Positions 1-8,073 of a stretch of DNA of 39,240 bases are shown here, in pieces. Position numbers and translations under genes: made by a program. The stretch comes from Brevundimonas sp. (lineage in GTDB: Bacteria; Pseudomonadota; Alphaproteobacteria; Caulobacterales; Caulobacteraceae). The notes under the pieces were generated by a model that was given only the letters and a program-made list of their open reading frames with translations, had not been told where the DNA came from and did not search any database. The stretch is taken from contig NZ_SDZL01000027.1 in NCBI RefSeq assembly GCF_004210735.1, positions 1 to 39,240 on the forward strand, given 5' to 3'. How positions within the stretch are numbered: position 1 is the stretch's first letter; every line of letters begins with the position of its first letter.

Positions 1-914
1 TCGACAACCCGCCCGACGCAGGTCAGCGGGACGTGCAAGCGTTCGGCGGCTTTCCGGACTGCGTCCTCCTCCGCTGCGCGGGCGGTGAAGATGATCTCGT
101 AGTCGTCGCCGCCTGTCGCCAGCAGCTCCAGCGCCGCTTCGGGATCGACCCGCCCCTCGAACCATTCGTCGGCGGCGGCGGATCGCGGGGTCTTCTCCAG
201 ATCCAGCTCGACGCCCACGCCGCTGGCGTCCGCAATATGCGCCGCATCGGCCAGCAGACCGTCCGACACATCAGCCGAGGCCGTGGCGAACTCCAGCACA
301 ACGGCCGCGAAGTCCAGGCGGGGTGTCGGGCGGCGATAGCGTTCGGCCAGGGCCGCGACCCGATCCGGCGCCAGAGACAGTTCGCCTCGCGCCGCTTTTA
401 GGCCCAGCCAGCCGTCGCCTATGAAGCCGGTGACGAACACCAGATCGCCCGGCCGGGCCCCGGCCCGCGACACCACGCGTCCCCTGGCCCAGCCCAGCAT
501 GGTGACCGAGAAGCTGGCCGGTCCCGGCGTCTTCACTGTATCCCCGCCCAGCAGGCTGATCCCGAACGTGGCCTGATCCCGCGCCAGCCCGGCAGTGAAC
601 TGCTCGCGCTCGGGCCAGCCGCACCGCTCGGACCAGTGGCAGGCCAGCAGATAGCCGAACGGCTCGCCCCCCTTGGCCGCGAGGTCCGACAGGTTCACCC
701 GCAGCAGCTTCTGCGCCACCGTGTCCAGCGGGTCGTCGGGCAGGAAGTGGACGCCCTCGACAATGGCGTCCTTGGTCAGGATCAAATCATGCCCCGGACG
801 CGAGGGCAGCACGGCCACGTCGTCGGCCAGCCCCCTCGCCCACTCCGGATGGGCCAGCGGCTTCAGCAGCCGCTGGATGGTCTCGAACTCGCCGGCGACA
901 TCAACCGCGGGCAT
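1..914 (-). CDS. thiL: Thiamine-monophosphate kinase (3' end cut by window)
   Basis: ThiL phosphorylates thiamine monophosphate to thiamine pyrophosphate with ATP, the last step of thiamine cofactor synthesis in the cytoplasm. The reading frame starts at ATG 914 with [17 protein letters not shown] and stays open to the left edge, giving about 304 residues; the family is usually 310-330 residues, so only a short C-terminal tail is missing. Family hallmarks are visible: an early DDVAVL metal-binding stretch, [31 protein letters not shown] and [16 protein letters not shown]. The start overlaps the end of nusB by 14 bases, so translation is probably coupled. The nusB-thiL pairing after riboflavin genes is a common alphaproteobacterial arrangement. 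Identification is firm; only the C-terminus is unseen. Confidence 0.93.
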   Translation of the reverse strand, partial: MPAVDVAGEFETIQRLLKPLAHPEWARGLADDVAVLPSRPGHDLILTKDAIVEGVHFLPDDPLDTVAQKLLRVNLSDLAAKGGEPFGYLLACHWSERCGWPEREQFTAGLARDQATFGISLLGGDTVKTPGPASFSVTMLGWARGRVVSRAGARPGDLVFVTGFIGDGWLGLKAARGELSLAPDRVAALAERYRRPTPRLDFAAVVLEFATASADVSDGLLADAAHIADASGVGVELDLEKTPRSAAADEWFEGRVDPEAALELLATGGDDYEIIFTARAAEEDAVRKAAERLHVPLTCVGRVV

Positions 915-1437
915 CGCGCGCCACGCCGTCCAGCGCCGCGTTCACGAATTTGGCCTCGGCGTCGTCGAAGAAGGCCTTGGCCAGCTCGACATATTCATCG
1001 ATCACGATCTCACGCGGCACGTCCGGCTTGGACTGCAACTCCCACGCACCACAACGCAGCAGGGCTCGCAGGGTCGCGTCCAGACGCTCCAGCCGCCAGT
1101 TGGAGGCCAAGCGCGCCTTGATCGCCTCGTCGATGGCGCGCTGGTCGGCGACCACGCCCTGAACCACTTCAGCGAACCAGTCTTCGTCGGCCTCGGCCAG
1201 GGGCTGGCCCTCGATGTCGGCGTCGAAGCGGTGATTGCGGAACTCGGTCACGACGGCGTCGACGCCCTCGCCCGCCAGCTCCATCTGGTACAGGGCCTGG
1301 ACGGCGGCCAGTCGCGCGACCGTGCGGGCGCGGCGCTGACGGCTGGTCAACTGGGGTTCGGCCCGGGCCTTATCAGCCTCGGCCAGCTGGGCCATCACCT
1401 CGGCGACGGTCGCGGGGGTGTTCTTCTGTTCGGTCAT
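901..1437 (-). CDS. nusB: Transcription antitermination factor NusB
   Basis: NusB binds boxA RNA together with NusE (ribosomal protein S10) and promotes antitermination of rRNA transcription. The 178-residue product has a charged N-terminal extension of about 35 residues, then the helical NusB fold with the typical [17 protein letters not shown] start, and the C-terminal [23 protein letters not shown] and [13 protein letters not shown] segments seen across the family. Its ATG overlaps the ribH stop as ATGA, and its own end overlaps the thiL start. It is therefore one link in a tightly packed run ribH-nusB-thiL. The length is slightly above the usual 140-160 residues because of the N-terminal extension, which is common in alphaproteobacteria. 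Confidence 0.95.
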   Translation of the reverse strand: MTEQKNTPATVAEVMAQLAEADKARAEPQLTSRQRRARTVARLAAVQALYQMELAGEGVDAVVTEFRNHRFDADIEGQPLAEADEDWFAEVVQGVVADQRAIDEAIKARLASNWRLERLDATLRALLRCGAWELQSKPDVPREIVIDEYVELAKAFFDDAEAKFVNAALDGVARDARG

Positions 1438-1889
1438 GCCGATGCTCCGTCACCAAGACCGACGCGCAAACGCTTGCGCAATGCGATGAGATCAAGACAG
1501 GCGCGCGCCGCGCCGCCGCCCTTGTCGCCTTCGCTCAGGCGGGCGCGGGCCCAGGCCTGATCCTCGTCCTCGGTCGTCAGGATGCCGTTGCCGATGGCCA
1601 GCCCCTTCAGGCCCAGTTGGGTGATCCCCGCCGCCGACTGATCCGAGACGATCTCGAAATGATAGGTCTCGCCCCGGATAATGCAGCCCAGGGCGACATA
1701 GCCGTCATAGCGCGGCGCCGTCGGATAGCGGCCGGCCTCCTCGGCCATGGCGATGGCGGTCGGAACCTCCAGCGCGCCGGGCACGGTGACCACGTCGAAC
1801 TGGGCGCCTTGCGCGCGCAGGGCGTCCTTCGCCCCTTCCAGAAGGGCGTCGGCCAGTTCGTCATAGAAGCGCGCCTCGACGATCAGCAC
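1434..1889 (-). CDS. ribH: 6,7-dimethyl-8-ribityllumazine synthase
   Basis: RibH condenses 5-amino-6-ribitylaminouracil with 3,4-dihydroxy-2-butanone 4-phosphate to give lumazine, the penultimate riboflavin intermediate. The 151-residue product shows [14 protein letters not shown] opening residues, VPGALEVP (residues 37-43) and the catalytic region [11 protein letters not shown] with His77 if counted from GTG 1889. That GTG is the only usual start codon near the family's N-terminus: upstream in frame are only non-start codons and a CTG at 1907, so the true protein could be a few residues longer. It begins 14 bases after the stop of the RibB-RibA-like gene and overlaps nusB by ATGA. The function is certain; the exact start is not. 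Confidence 0.94.
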   Translation of the reverse strand: MLIVEARFYDELADALLEGAKDALRAQGAQFDVVTVPGALEVPTAIAMAEEAGRYPTAPRYDGYVALGCIIRGETYHFEIVSDQSAAGITQLGLKGLAIGNGILTTEDEDQAWARARLSEGDKGGGAARACLDLIALRKRLRVGLGDGASA

Positions 1890-1903
1890 GCGGATTGGGT
1901 CGT

Positions 1904-3052
1904 TCAGGATTGGTCTTCTCCGTCCATGTCGCGCCAGCCCACGATGCGGAGGCCATAGCCTTCCAGCGCCGTCGGATTGGGCCGCGTCGAGCTCATCACG
2001 ATCATGTCTTTAACGCCGAGGTCGAGCAGAATCTGCGCCCCGACGCCATAGGCTTTCAGCGAACGGTCCAGCGCCTCGGGCTTGGGCGCGCCGGTCAGGC
2101 GCTCGGCCAGACCATGCAGCGCCGGGTCGCGCAGGAAGACGGCCACGCCGGGCCCGTCATTCTGGCTCAGCGCCTTCAGCGCCTTGGGGATGTAATCCTG
2201 TCGCGCCTCGACATGGCCCAGCAGGTCGGCGGCGAAGTCGATCTGGTGCATGCGAACGATGGTCGGCTTGGTGGGGTCGATCTTGCCGCTGACCAAGGCG
2301 ATATGTTCGGCGCCCTCGATGGTGTTCCGGTACAGCATCAGGCGGAACGGGCCGCCGTGGACGCTCTCGAACGGCGTATCCAGCACCCGCTCGACGAACC
2401 GCTCGGTCCGGCGGCGATAGGCAATCAGGTCGGCGATGGTGCCGATCTTCAGGCCGTGCAACTGGGCGAAGGCGATCAGGTCAGGCATCCGCGCCATCGT
2501 CCCGTCGTCGTTCATGATCTCGCAGATCACGCCCGCCGGGGTCAGGCCGGCCATGCGGCTGATGTCCACCGCCGCCTCGGTGTGGCCCGTGCGGACCAGC
2601 ACGCCGCCGTCACGCGCGACCAGCGGGAAGATGTGGCCCGGCGAGACGATGTCGTCTGCGCCCCGGCTGGGGTCCGACGCGACCTGGACCGTGCGCGCGC
2701 GATCAGCGGCGCTGATCCCGGTCGTCACACCGTCCTTCGCCTCGATCGAGACGGTGAAGGCGGTGCCCATGCTCTCGCGGTTCTCGGCCGTCATCGGCGG
2801 CAGACGCAGTTGTCGCGCGCGCTCGGCCGTCACGGCCAGGCAGATCAGGCCGCGCGCGTGGCGGGCCATGAAGTTGATCTGGTCCGGCGTGGCGAACTGG
2901 GCCGGAATAATGATGTCGCCCTCGTTCTCACGATCCTCGGCGTCCACCAGGATGTAGGGCTTGCCGTTGCGGGCGTCCTCGAGGATTTCCTCGATCGAGC
3001 TGATCGGGCTGTCGTTCATGTTGGCCGCAAGCGTTCCGGTGTTCATGGGCAT
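1904..3052 (-). CDS. ribB: 3,4-dihydroxy-2-butanone 4-phosphate synthase fused to a degenerate GTP cyclohydrolase II-like domain
   Basis: The product has 382 residues. The N-terminal RibB domain (about 15-215) converts ribulose 5-phosphate to 3,4-dihydroxy-2-butanone 4-phosphate and keeps EDRENEGD (39-46), [12 protein letters not shown] (108-119) and HTEAAVD (157-163). The C-terminal domain (about 225-380) resembles RibA: it keeps [19 protein letters not shown] (335-346) and LEGYGL. It has no cysteine at all, so the zinc ligands of GTP cyclohydrolase II are gone ([15 protein letters not shown], 266-280, occupies their place), and the RQEGRGIGL loop is replaced by [10 protein letters not shown] (306-315). 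The RibA half is probably not a cyclohydrolase; rhizobial proteins of this shape have been called RibBX. The start ATG 3052 overlaps the ribE stop as TGATG. Confidence 0.93.
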   Translation of the reverse strand: MPMNTGTLAANMNDSPISSIEEILEDARNGKPYILVDAEDRENEGDIIIPAQFATPDQINFMARHARGLICLAVTAERARQLRLPPMTAENRESMGTAFTVSIEAKDGVTTGISAADRARTVQVASDPSRGADDIVSPGHIFPLVARDGGVLVRTGHTEAAVDISRMAGLTPAGVICEIMNDDGTMARMPDLIAFAQLHGLKIGTIADLIAYRRRTERFVERVLDTPFESVHGGPFRLMLYRNTIEGAEHIALVSGKIDPTKPTIVRMHQIDFAADLLGHVEARQDYIPKALKALSQNDGPGVAVFLRDPALHGLAERLTGAPKPEALDRSLKAYGVGAQILLDLGVKDMIVMSSTRPNPTALEGYGLRIVGWRDMDGEDQS

Positions 3053-3642
3053 CACGCCGTCTCCTGCCACCGCGCGAGGTATCGCGCCAGCATGTCGATC
3101 TCCAGATTGACCTTGTCGCCGCTTTTCAGGGCGCCCAGCGTCGTGGCGTCCCAGGTGTGGGGGATGATGTTCAGGCCGAAGTTCCGCCCATCGACCGCGT
3201 TCACGGTCAGGGACACGCCGTCGACCGTGATCGACCCCTTGGGCGCGATAAAGCGGTGCAGCGGCCCCGGCGCCTCGATCTCGATCCGGTGCGAACCACC
3301 ATCTGGCGTCACCGACACGACCGTTCCAAGTCCGTCGACATGGCCCGAGACGATATGGCCGCCCAGTTCGTCGCCCAGTTTCGCCGCGCGCTCCAGATTG
3401 ACGCGGTGACCTTCGGTCCAGTCGCCGAGGTTTGTCTTTGACAGGGTTTCGCCCGACACCTCGACCGCGAACCAGCCGGGACCTTTTTCCGTGACCGTCA
3501 GGCAGCATCCCGCATGGCTGATCGAGGCGCCCAGATCGATGGTCGCCGTATCCCAGACGGTCTCGACCTCATAGCGGCGATCGCGCGCGGTCTGCTGGAC
3601 GCTGCGGACACGGCCGATGTCGGTGACGATGCCGGTGAACAT
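3052..3642 (-). CDS. ribE: Riboflavin synthase
   Basis: The enzyme dismutates two 6,7-dimethyl-8-ribityllumazine molecules into riboflavin and the ribitylaminouracil that RibH reuses. The 196-residue product begins MFTGIVTDIG, the standard N-terminus, and contains two homologous lumazine-binding barrels: residues 1 to about 95 with GASISHAGCCLTV, and about 96-190 with GGHIVSGHVDG, DGVSLTVNAVDG and GLNIIPHT. ATG 3642 is chosen because it matches this canonical N-terminus, although the frame is open further upstream. A 70-base gap separates it from ribD and carries three TCAGAC repeats on the coding strand. Its stop overlaps the next start (TGATG), coupling it to the RibB gene. Some nomenclatures call this gene ribC. 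Confidence 0.95.
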   Translation of the reverse strand: MFTGIVTDIGRVRSVQQTARDRRYEVETVWDTATIDLGASISHAGCCLTVTEKGPGWFAVEVSGETLSKTNLGDWTEGHRVNLERAAKLGDELGGHIVSGHVDGLGTVVSVTPDGGSHRIEIEAPGPLHRFIAPKGSITVDGVSLTVNAVDGRNFGLNIIPHTWDATTLGALKSGDKVNLEIDMLARYLARWQETA

Positions 3643-3677
3643 GAAAGGCTCCGGTCCCTTTCGGACCCAAAAACATA

Positions 3678-3704
3678 GTCTGATTAGTCTGAATCGTCTG
3701 AAAC
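3678..3704 (-). repeat. Three 9-bp-period direct repeats (TCAGAC) upstream of ribE
   Basis: Read on the ribE coding strand, TCAGAC occurs three times, each followed or preceded by three variable bases, with a strict 9-bp period. On the plus strand the copies are GTCTGA at 3678-3683, 3687-3692 and 3696-3701. The array lies about 36-62 bases before the ribE start, inside the longest spacer of the riboflavin cluster. It could be a protein-binding array or part of an internal promoter; no binding protein is known to me for this motif. Confidence 0.6.
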
Positions 3705-3712
3705 CGACCGGG

Positions 3713-4330
3713 TCAGGCGCGCGCGTAGCGCTCCCACAGGTCGTCCCCGAGCGGCTCGACGCCCAGACGACGGAACTTGGGGGCGTCGGCCAGCTTTGCA
3801 AGCGCCAGGGCCGCGACGCACGGCCGCCCCTCCCCGCCCAGCAGGATCGGCGCGCGGAACCATTCCAGCGTGTCCACCACGCCCGCCTGCAGGAACGACG
3901 CAGCCACGCGCCCGCCGCCCTCGATCAGGACAGAGGTGACGCCGCGCGCCGTCAACGCTTTCAGCACAGCCGGGATGGCCGGTCGTCCATCGTCCGCCTC
4001 GACCGCGATCGTCTCGGCCAGGCCGATGTGGCGGGGCTCGGCGGTCGTCAGGATCAGGGCGCCGGATGCGATCTTCGCCGTGGGCGGCGTTCGCAGGCGG
4101 CTGTCCAGCACGACCCGCAGCGGCTGATCGACCGCGCGTCCCGGCAGGCGCGCTGTCAGTTCGGGATCATCGGCCAGTACCGTCTCGACCCCGACCAGAA
4201 TGGCGTCATGGCTGGCGCGCAGGCGATGGCCCTGCAGCCGCGCCTCTTCGCCCGTGATCCATTTGGACTCGCCCGTGGCCGTGGCGATGCGCCCGTCCAG
4301 CGACGTCGCCAGCTTCAGGGTGACGCGCAT
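3713..4330 (-). CDS. ribD: RibD C-terminal reductase domain protein (no deaminase domain)
   Basis: The 205-residue product matches the C-terminal half of RibD, the NADPH-dependent 5-amino-6-(5-phosphoribosylamino)uracil reductase: [47 protein letters not shown] and VTSVLIEGGGRVAASFL are all typical. Full RibD is about 360 residues with an N-terminal zinc deaminase carrying HAE and PCxxxGxxPPC motifs; neither exists here. There is no room for it, because the ATG overlaps the nrdR stop as TGATG and nrdR is complete. It is therefore a stand-alone reductase, and the deaminase must be encoded elsewhere. It sits upstream of ribE in the riboflavin cluster, which supports the role in riboflavin synthesis over a dihydrofolate reductase-like paralogue. 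Confidence 0.9.
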   Translation of the reverse strand: MRVTLKLATSLDGRIATATGESKWITGEEARLQGHRLRASHDAILVGVETVLADDPELTARLPGRAVDQPLRVVLDSRLRTPPTAKIASGALILTTAEPRHIGLAETIAVEADDGRPAIPAVLKALTARGVTSVLIEGGGRVAASFLQAGVVDTLEWFRAPILLGGEGRPCVAALALAKLADAPKFRRLGVEPLGDDLWERYARA

Positions 4331-4797
4331 CAGGCCTTGCCCGGCTCGTCCAGCCCTTCGTCGCCCAGGAATTTGGCGAAGTCGCCCGTGTGGCGGAAGT
4401 CCTTGTAGACCGAGGCGTAGCGGACGTAGGCGACCTCATCGACCGACTTCAGCGCCTTCATGATGAAGTCGCCGACCGTGCTGGACGGGATCTCGGTCTC
4501 GCCCAGACTTTCCAGCTGGCGCACGATGCGGCTGACCAGCAGTTCGACCTGATCCGCCTGCACCGGTCGCTTGCGCAGGGCGATGCCCAGCGAGCGCTCC
4601 AGCTTGTCCCGGTCGAACGGCGTGCGGCGACCGTTGCGCTTCAGGATGACCAGTTCGCGCAACTGCACCCGCTCGAAGGTGGTGAAGCGCCCATTGCATT
4701 GCGGGCACGACCGGCGGCGGCGGATGGCCGCGCCGTCGTCCGACGGCCGGCTGTCCTTCACCTGGGTATCCGGATTTCCGCAGAAGGGGCACTTCAT
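4330..4797 (-). CDS. nrdR: Transcriptional repressor NrdR
   Basis: NrdR represses ribonucleotide reductase genes and senses ATP/dATP. The 155-residue product has the N-terminal zinc ribbon with Cys3, Cys6, Cys31 and Cys34 (MKCPFCG and SCPQCNGRF), followed by the ATP-cone domain (about 48-138) with [20 protein letters not shown] and [13 protein letters not shown]. The length is normal. It starts 7 bases after the glyA stop and its stop overlaps ribD as TGATG, so it belongs to the glyA-nrdR-rib run. No NrdR boxes were seen in the window, so the targets lie elsewhere. Confidence 0.97.
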   Translation of the reverse strand: MKCPFCGNPDTQVKDSRPSDDGAAIRRRRSCPQCNGRFTTFERVQLRELVILKRNGRRTPFDRDKLERSLGIALRKRPVQADQVELLVSRIVRQLESLGETEIPSSTVGDFIMKALKSVDEVAYVRYASVYKDFRHTGDFAKFLGDEGLDEPGKA

Positions 4798-4804
4798 CAG
4801 GGGC

Positions 4805-6088
4805 TTATCCGTAAATGGGGAAGCGGTGGGTCAACTCTCGCACCTGGGCCGCCACGCCCGCGACCACGGCCGGGTCGGCTTCGTCGCCGCCGTTCATCGA
4901 GGACACGACGTCGGCGATCCAATGGCCGATCTGCTTGAACTCTTCCTCGCCGAAGCCGCGCGTCGTGCCCGCCGGCGTGCCCAGGCGAACGCCCGAGGTG
5001 ACGGTGAAGGGCGCGGTGTCGAACGGCACGCCGTTCTTGTTGCAGGTCATCAGCGCCTTTTCGAGCTCATGCTCGGTCGCCTTGCCGGTCACGCTCTTGG
5101 GCCGCAGATCGACCAGCATCAGATGGCTGTCGGTGCCGCCCGAAACGATGGCCAGACCGCGCTCGATCAGAACGCCTGACAGCGCCTGGGCGTTCTTCAC
5201 AACCTGCTGTGCATAGCCCTTGAACTCGGGCTTCAGCGCCTCGCCAAAGGCGACGGCCTTGGCCGCGATGACATGCTCCAGCGGGCCGCCTTGCAGGCCG
5301 GGGAAGACGGCCGAGTTGATCTTCTTGCCCAGATCCGTGTCGTTCGACAGGATCATGCCGCCGCGCGGGCCGCGCAGGGTCTTGTGCGTCGTGGTGGTGA
5401 CGACGTGGGCGTGCGGGATCGGGTCCGGATAGGCGCCGCCCGCGATCAGACCCGCATAGTGGGCCATGTCCACCATCAGGTATGCGCCGACGCTGTCTGC
5501 GATCTCGCGGAAACGCTTGAAATCGATGTGGCGCGAATAGGCGGAGGCGCCGGCCAGGATCAGCTTGGGCTTCTCACGCTCGGCCATTTCGGCGACGTGG
5601 TCATAGTCGATCAGATGGGTGTCGTCGCGGACCTTGTAGGTCACGGGCCGGAACCACTTGCCCGACTGGTTGGCCGGCGAACCGTGCGTCAGGTGCCCGC
5701 CGCAGGCCAGATCCATGCCCAGGAAGGTGTCGCCGGGCTGCAGCAAGGTGAAGAAGACGGCCTGGTTGGCCTGGGCGCCCGAGTGCGGCTGCACGTTGGC
5801 GAAGGCGGCCCCGAACAGCTTCTTGGCGCGCTCGCGGGCCAGGTCCTCGGTGATGTCCACGAACTCGCAGCCGCCATAGTAGCGGCGACCGGGATAGCCT
5901 TCGGCGTATTTGTTGGTCAGGACCGACCCCTGCGCCTCAAGCACCGCCTTCGAGACGATGTTCTCGGACGCGATCAGCTCGATCTGCTCCTGCTGGCGAC
6001 CCAGCTCGCCCTGGATGCCCTTGAAGATATCCGGATCGGCGTCGGCCAGCGTCCTGGAGAAATAGGCGTCGTGGGTAAAGGCGGTCAC
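4805..6088 (-). CDS. glyA: Serine hydroxymethyltransferase
   Basis: GlyA interconverts serine and glycine with tetrahydrofolate and feeds one-carbon metabolism. The 427-residue PLP fold-type I enzyme shows LIASENIVS (38-46), [16 protein letters not shown] (58-73), [11 protein letters not shown] (98-108) and [16 protein letters not shown], with the PLP lysine at 236. The start codon is GTG 6088, placed by the family N-terminus; no ATG is available nearby. It is the first gene of the long minus-strand run leading to thiL, preceded by a likely promoter about 40 bases upstream. The length and all motifs are normal. Confidence 0.97.
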   Translation of the reverse strand: MTAFTHDAYFSRTLADADPDIFKGIQGELGRQQEQIELIASENIVSKAVLEAQGSVLTNKYAEGYPGRRYYGGCEFVDITEDLARERAKKLFGAAFANVQPHSGAQANQAVFFTLLQPGDTFLGMDLACGGHLTHGSPANQSGKWFRPVTYKVRDDTHLIDYDHVAEMAEREKPKLILAGASAYSRHIDFKRFREIADSVGAYLMVDMAHYAGLIAGGAYPDPIPHAHVVTTTTHKTLRGPRGGMILSNDTDLGKKINSAVFPGLQGGPLEHVIAAKAVAFGEALKPEFKGYAQQVVKNAQALSGVLIERGLAIVSGGTDSHLMLVDLRPKSVTGKATEHELEKALMTCNKNGVPFDTAPFTVTSGVRLGTPAGTTRGFGEEEFKQIGHWIADVVSSMNGGDEADPAVVAGVAAQVRELTHRFPIYG

Positions 6089-6127
6089 TGGCGGGCGTCC
6101 CGAGTCTGAAGGGCTGAACGGCGCATA

Positions 6128-6156
6128 CTTCTAGGCCGCGCCGAAATTTACCACAA
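6128..6156 (-). promoter_or_regulatory. Possible promoter of the glyA operon
   Basis: On the minus strand TTGTGG (6156-6151) and TAGAAG (6133-6128) are separated by 17 bases, and TAGAAG is extended to CCTAGAAG, close to the GCTANAWC -10 of Caulobacter housekeeping promoters. It lies 40 bases ahead of the glyA GTG. The -35 match is weak. A GAGTC (GANTC, possible CcrM methylation site) lies downstream at 6101-6105. Confidence 0.35.
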
Positions 6157-6210
6157 CATCTAGTGGGTCGCGCCATTCCGCTCGAGCCTGAACGATGTCA
6201 CCGTAGACGT

Positions 6211-6483
6211 ATGCTCAGGCTGTCCCATGTTCTCGCCCCTACGCTCTTGCTTCTGGCAGGCTGCGTCACGAACGGTCCCGATCGCACCGATTTGGCCCAG
6301 GCGCTTCAGGCGCAGCCGGCCGCCATCAGCGCTGTTCGCTGTAACGGTTTTCCTGAAGAGCCGACCGAATATGCCTGCCGATATCTTAGTCGCGACGCAG
6401 GCGGCCGCTGGACGCCTCAGGAGGCTGTCATCGCTGCCGATGGATCAGCATGGGTGGTCATCGACGGCCCTACTCCGCGCTAG
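6211..6483 (+). CDS. Small putative lipoprotein, function unknown
   Basis: The 90-residue product starts MLRLSHVLAPTLLLLAGC, a signal peptide II with lipobox LAGC and lipidated Cys18, so it is probably anchored in the envelope. The remaining 70 residues are soluble, contain two further cysteines (in AVRCNG and YACRY) that could form a disulfide, and end DGSAWVVIDGPTPR. The ATG at 6211 is preferred over an upstream in-frame ATG because it begins the signal sequence. It is the only plus-strand gene between two minus-strand operons and is convergent with the small gene after hemA. I do not recognise the family. Confidence 0.75.
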   Translation: MLRLSHVLAPTLLLLAGCVTNGPDRTDLAQALQAQPAAISAVRCNGFPEEPTEYACRYLSRDAGGRWTPQEAVIAADGSAWVVIDGPTPR

Positions 6484-6490
6484 AGCGAAA

Positions 6491-6673
6491 TCAGCGCCTC
6501 TCCAGCGCCCGCCTCAGCTTGGCGATGGCCACCCGCTCAACCGCGCGCGGTTCATGCGCCGGGCCGATGGCCGACACCTCGACGCCCGTAGCGGCGTGGA
6601 CCGCCGAACATTTCACATAGGGGCCGTTGCGGACGAACTCGACGAGGACTTCGCCGAGCTCCGGCGGCGTCAT
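6491..6673 (-). CDS. Small conserved protein coupled to hemA (DUF6898-like)
   Basis: The 60-residue product, MTPPELGEVLVEFVRNGPYV..., contains the pattern VKCSAVHAATGVEVSAIGPA and ends in a basic helix (VAIAKLRRALERR). This resembles a short alphaproteobacterial family that I recall as DUF6898, of unknown function. ATG 6673 overlaps the hemA stop as TGATG, which decides the start over a longer in-frame extension into hemA. The coupling suggests co-expression with ALA synthase but does not prove a role in haem synthesis. Confidence 0.72.
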   Translation of the reverse strand: MTPPELGEVLVEFVRNGPYVKCSAVHAATGVEVSAIGPAHEPRAVERVAIAKLRRALERR

Positions 6674-7899
6674 CAGGCCGCGACCGGTCGCCGGGCCACG
6701 TTGCAGTGGGCCCACAGCTTGTCCATGGCGTCGACCAGCTTGTCGATCATGCCGTCGTCATGGTTCGGCGAGGGGGTGAAGCGCAGGCGCTCGGTTCCCT
6801 TGGGCACGGTCGGATAGTTGATCGGCTGAACATAGATGCCGAAATCTTCCAGCAGCATGTCCGAGATCATCTTGCAGTGGACCGGGTCGCCGACGTGCAC
6901 CGGGACGATATGGCTGACGCTGGGCAGGACCGGGATGCCGGCGGCGGCGAAGCGCTGCTTCAGGGTCTCGGCGCGCTCCTGATGGGCGGCGCGCAGTTCG
7001 GGATGCGCCTTCAGATGGCGGACCGAGGCCAGCGCCCCGGCGGTCAGGGCCGGCGGCAGGCTGGTGGTGAAGATGAAGCCCGAGGCCCAGCTACGCACCG
7101 CGTCCACGATCACGGCGTCGGCGGCGATATAGCCGCCCATGACGCCGATGGCCTTGCCCAGGGTGCATTCGACGATGTCGATGCCGTCCAGCACCCCGTC
7201 CCGCTCGGCCACGCCCGCGCCGGTTTCGCCGTACAGGCCGACCGCGTGAACCTCGTCCAGATAGGTCAGGGCGCCGTATTCTTTCGCCAGGGCGATGGTT
7301 CCGGCCAGGTCGGCGATGTCGCCGTCCATCGAATAGACGCTCTCGAAGGCGATCAGCTTGGGCGCGTCCGCAGGGGCGTCCTTCAGCAGGGCCTCCAGAT
7401 GCTCCAGATCGTTGTGCGCAAAGATATGCCGCTCGCATCCGCCGTTGCGGATGCCCGCGATCATCGAGGCGTGGTTCAGCGAGTCGGAGAAGATGATCAG
7501 CCCCGGCAGGATCTTCTGCAGGGTGGTCAGCGTCGCCTCATTGGCCACATAGCCCGAGGTGAACAGCAACGCCGCTTCCTTCTGGTGCCAGCTGGCCAGC
7601 TCGGCTTCCAGGTCGACCGCCGAACGGGTGGTGCCCGAGATGTTGCGCGTACCGCCGGCGCCGGCGCCCACGGCGTCGATCTCGGCCTGCATCGCCTCCA
7701 GCACCGCCGGGTGCTGGCCCATGCCCAGATAGTCGTTCGAGCACCAGACCACGACGTCCTGCTCGGTCCCGTCCTCGCGACGGCGGACCGCCTTGGGGAA
7801 CTGGCCGCGCACGCGCTTCAGGTCGGCGAAGATGCGATAGCGCCCCTCGGCCTTCACCTGCTCGACGGCGGTCTGGAATGCGGCTTTGTAGTCAAACAC
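6673..7899 (-). CDS. hemA: 5-aminolevulinate synthase
   Basis: ALA synthase condenses glycine and succinyl-CoA to 5-aminolevulinate, the first committed step of haem synthesis by the C4 (Shemin) route typical of alphaproteobacteria. The 408-residue PLP enzyme shows WCSNDYLGMGQHP (52-64), GGTRNISGT (82-90), FESVYSMDGD (185-194), DEVHAVGLYG (215-224) and CTLGKAIGVMGGYI with the PLP lysine at 249. I place the start at GTG 7899 (product begins with FDYKAAF after fMet), which matches the family N-terminus. An in-frame ATG at 8031 would add 44 unrelated residues and would place the 7953-7984 inverted repeat inside the gene. hemB lies 4.5 kb away on the other strand. Confidence 0.95.
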   Translation of the reverse strand: MFDYKAAFQTAVEQVKAEGRYRIFADLKRVRGQFPKAVRRREDGTEQDVVVWCSNDYLGMGQHPAVLEAMQAEIDAVGAGAGGTRNISGTTRSAVDLEAELASWHQKEAALLFTSGYVANEATLTTLQKILPGLIIFSDSLNHASMIAGIRNGGCERHIFAHNDLEHLEALLKDAPADAPKLIAFESVYSMDGDIADLAGTIALAKEYGALTYLDEVHAVGLYGETGAGVAERDGVLDGIDIVECTLGKAIGVMGGYIAADAVIVDAVRSWASGFIFTTSLPPALTAGALASVRHLKAHPELRAAHQERAETLKQRFAAAGIPVLPSVSHIVPVHVGDPVHCKMISDMLLEDFGIYVQPINYPTVPKGTERLRFTPSPNHDDGMIDKLVDAMDKLWAHCNVARRPVAA

Positions 7900-7952
7900 C
7901 CGGGCAGCTCTGCGCGACGGAGAAACTTTCGCGGGTGATGCGCCCGTGGGGA

Positions 7953-7984
7953 CGATTTGTCCATGAAACGACGCGGACAAATCG
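7953..7984. promoter_or_regulatory. Perfect 10-bp inverted repeat upstream of hemA
   Basis: CGATTTGTCC at 7953-7962 is matched exactly by its reverse complement GGACAAATCG at 7975-7984, with a 12-base spacer. The repeat sits 54-85 bases ahead of the proposed hemA GTG start. It could be an operator for a dimeric regulator of haem synthesis or an RNA hairpin in the hemA leader. It does not fit the FNR/FixK consensus (TTGAT-N4-ATCAA) or the Irr motif as I know them. Confidence 0.55.
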
Positions 7985-8073
7985 CCGCAAACCCTTAATT
8001 GATAACGGCTCTCAATGGCGATTCTGGTCATGCCGCACGATAGGCGATCAGACGCGGCCCGCCTTGATCGAGG

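Noticed and set aside
1895..3409. Long open frame on the plus strand opposite the riboflavin genes
   Set aside because: It is antisense to well-supported ribB and ribE, shows no family resemblance, and is explained by high GC content that removes stop codons.
3643..3712. Possible FMN riboswitch ahead of ribE
   Set aside because: The 70-base spacer is too short for the RFN element and shows none of its conserved helices; only the TCAGAC repeats stand out.
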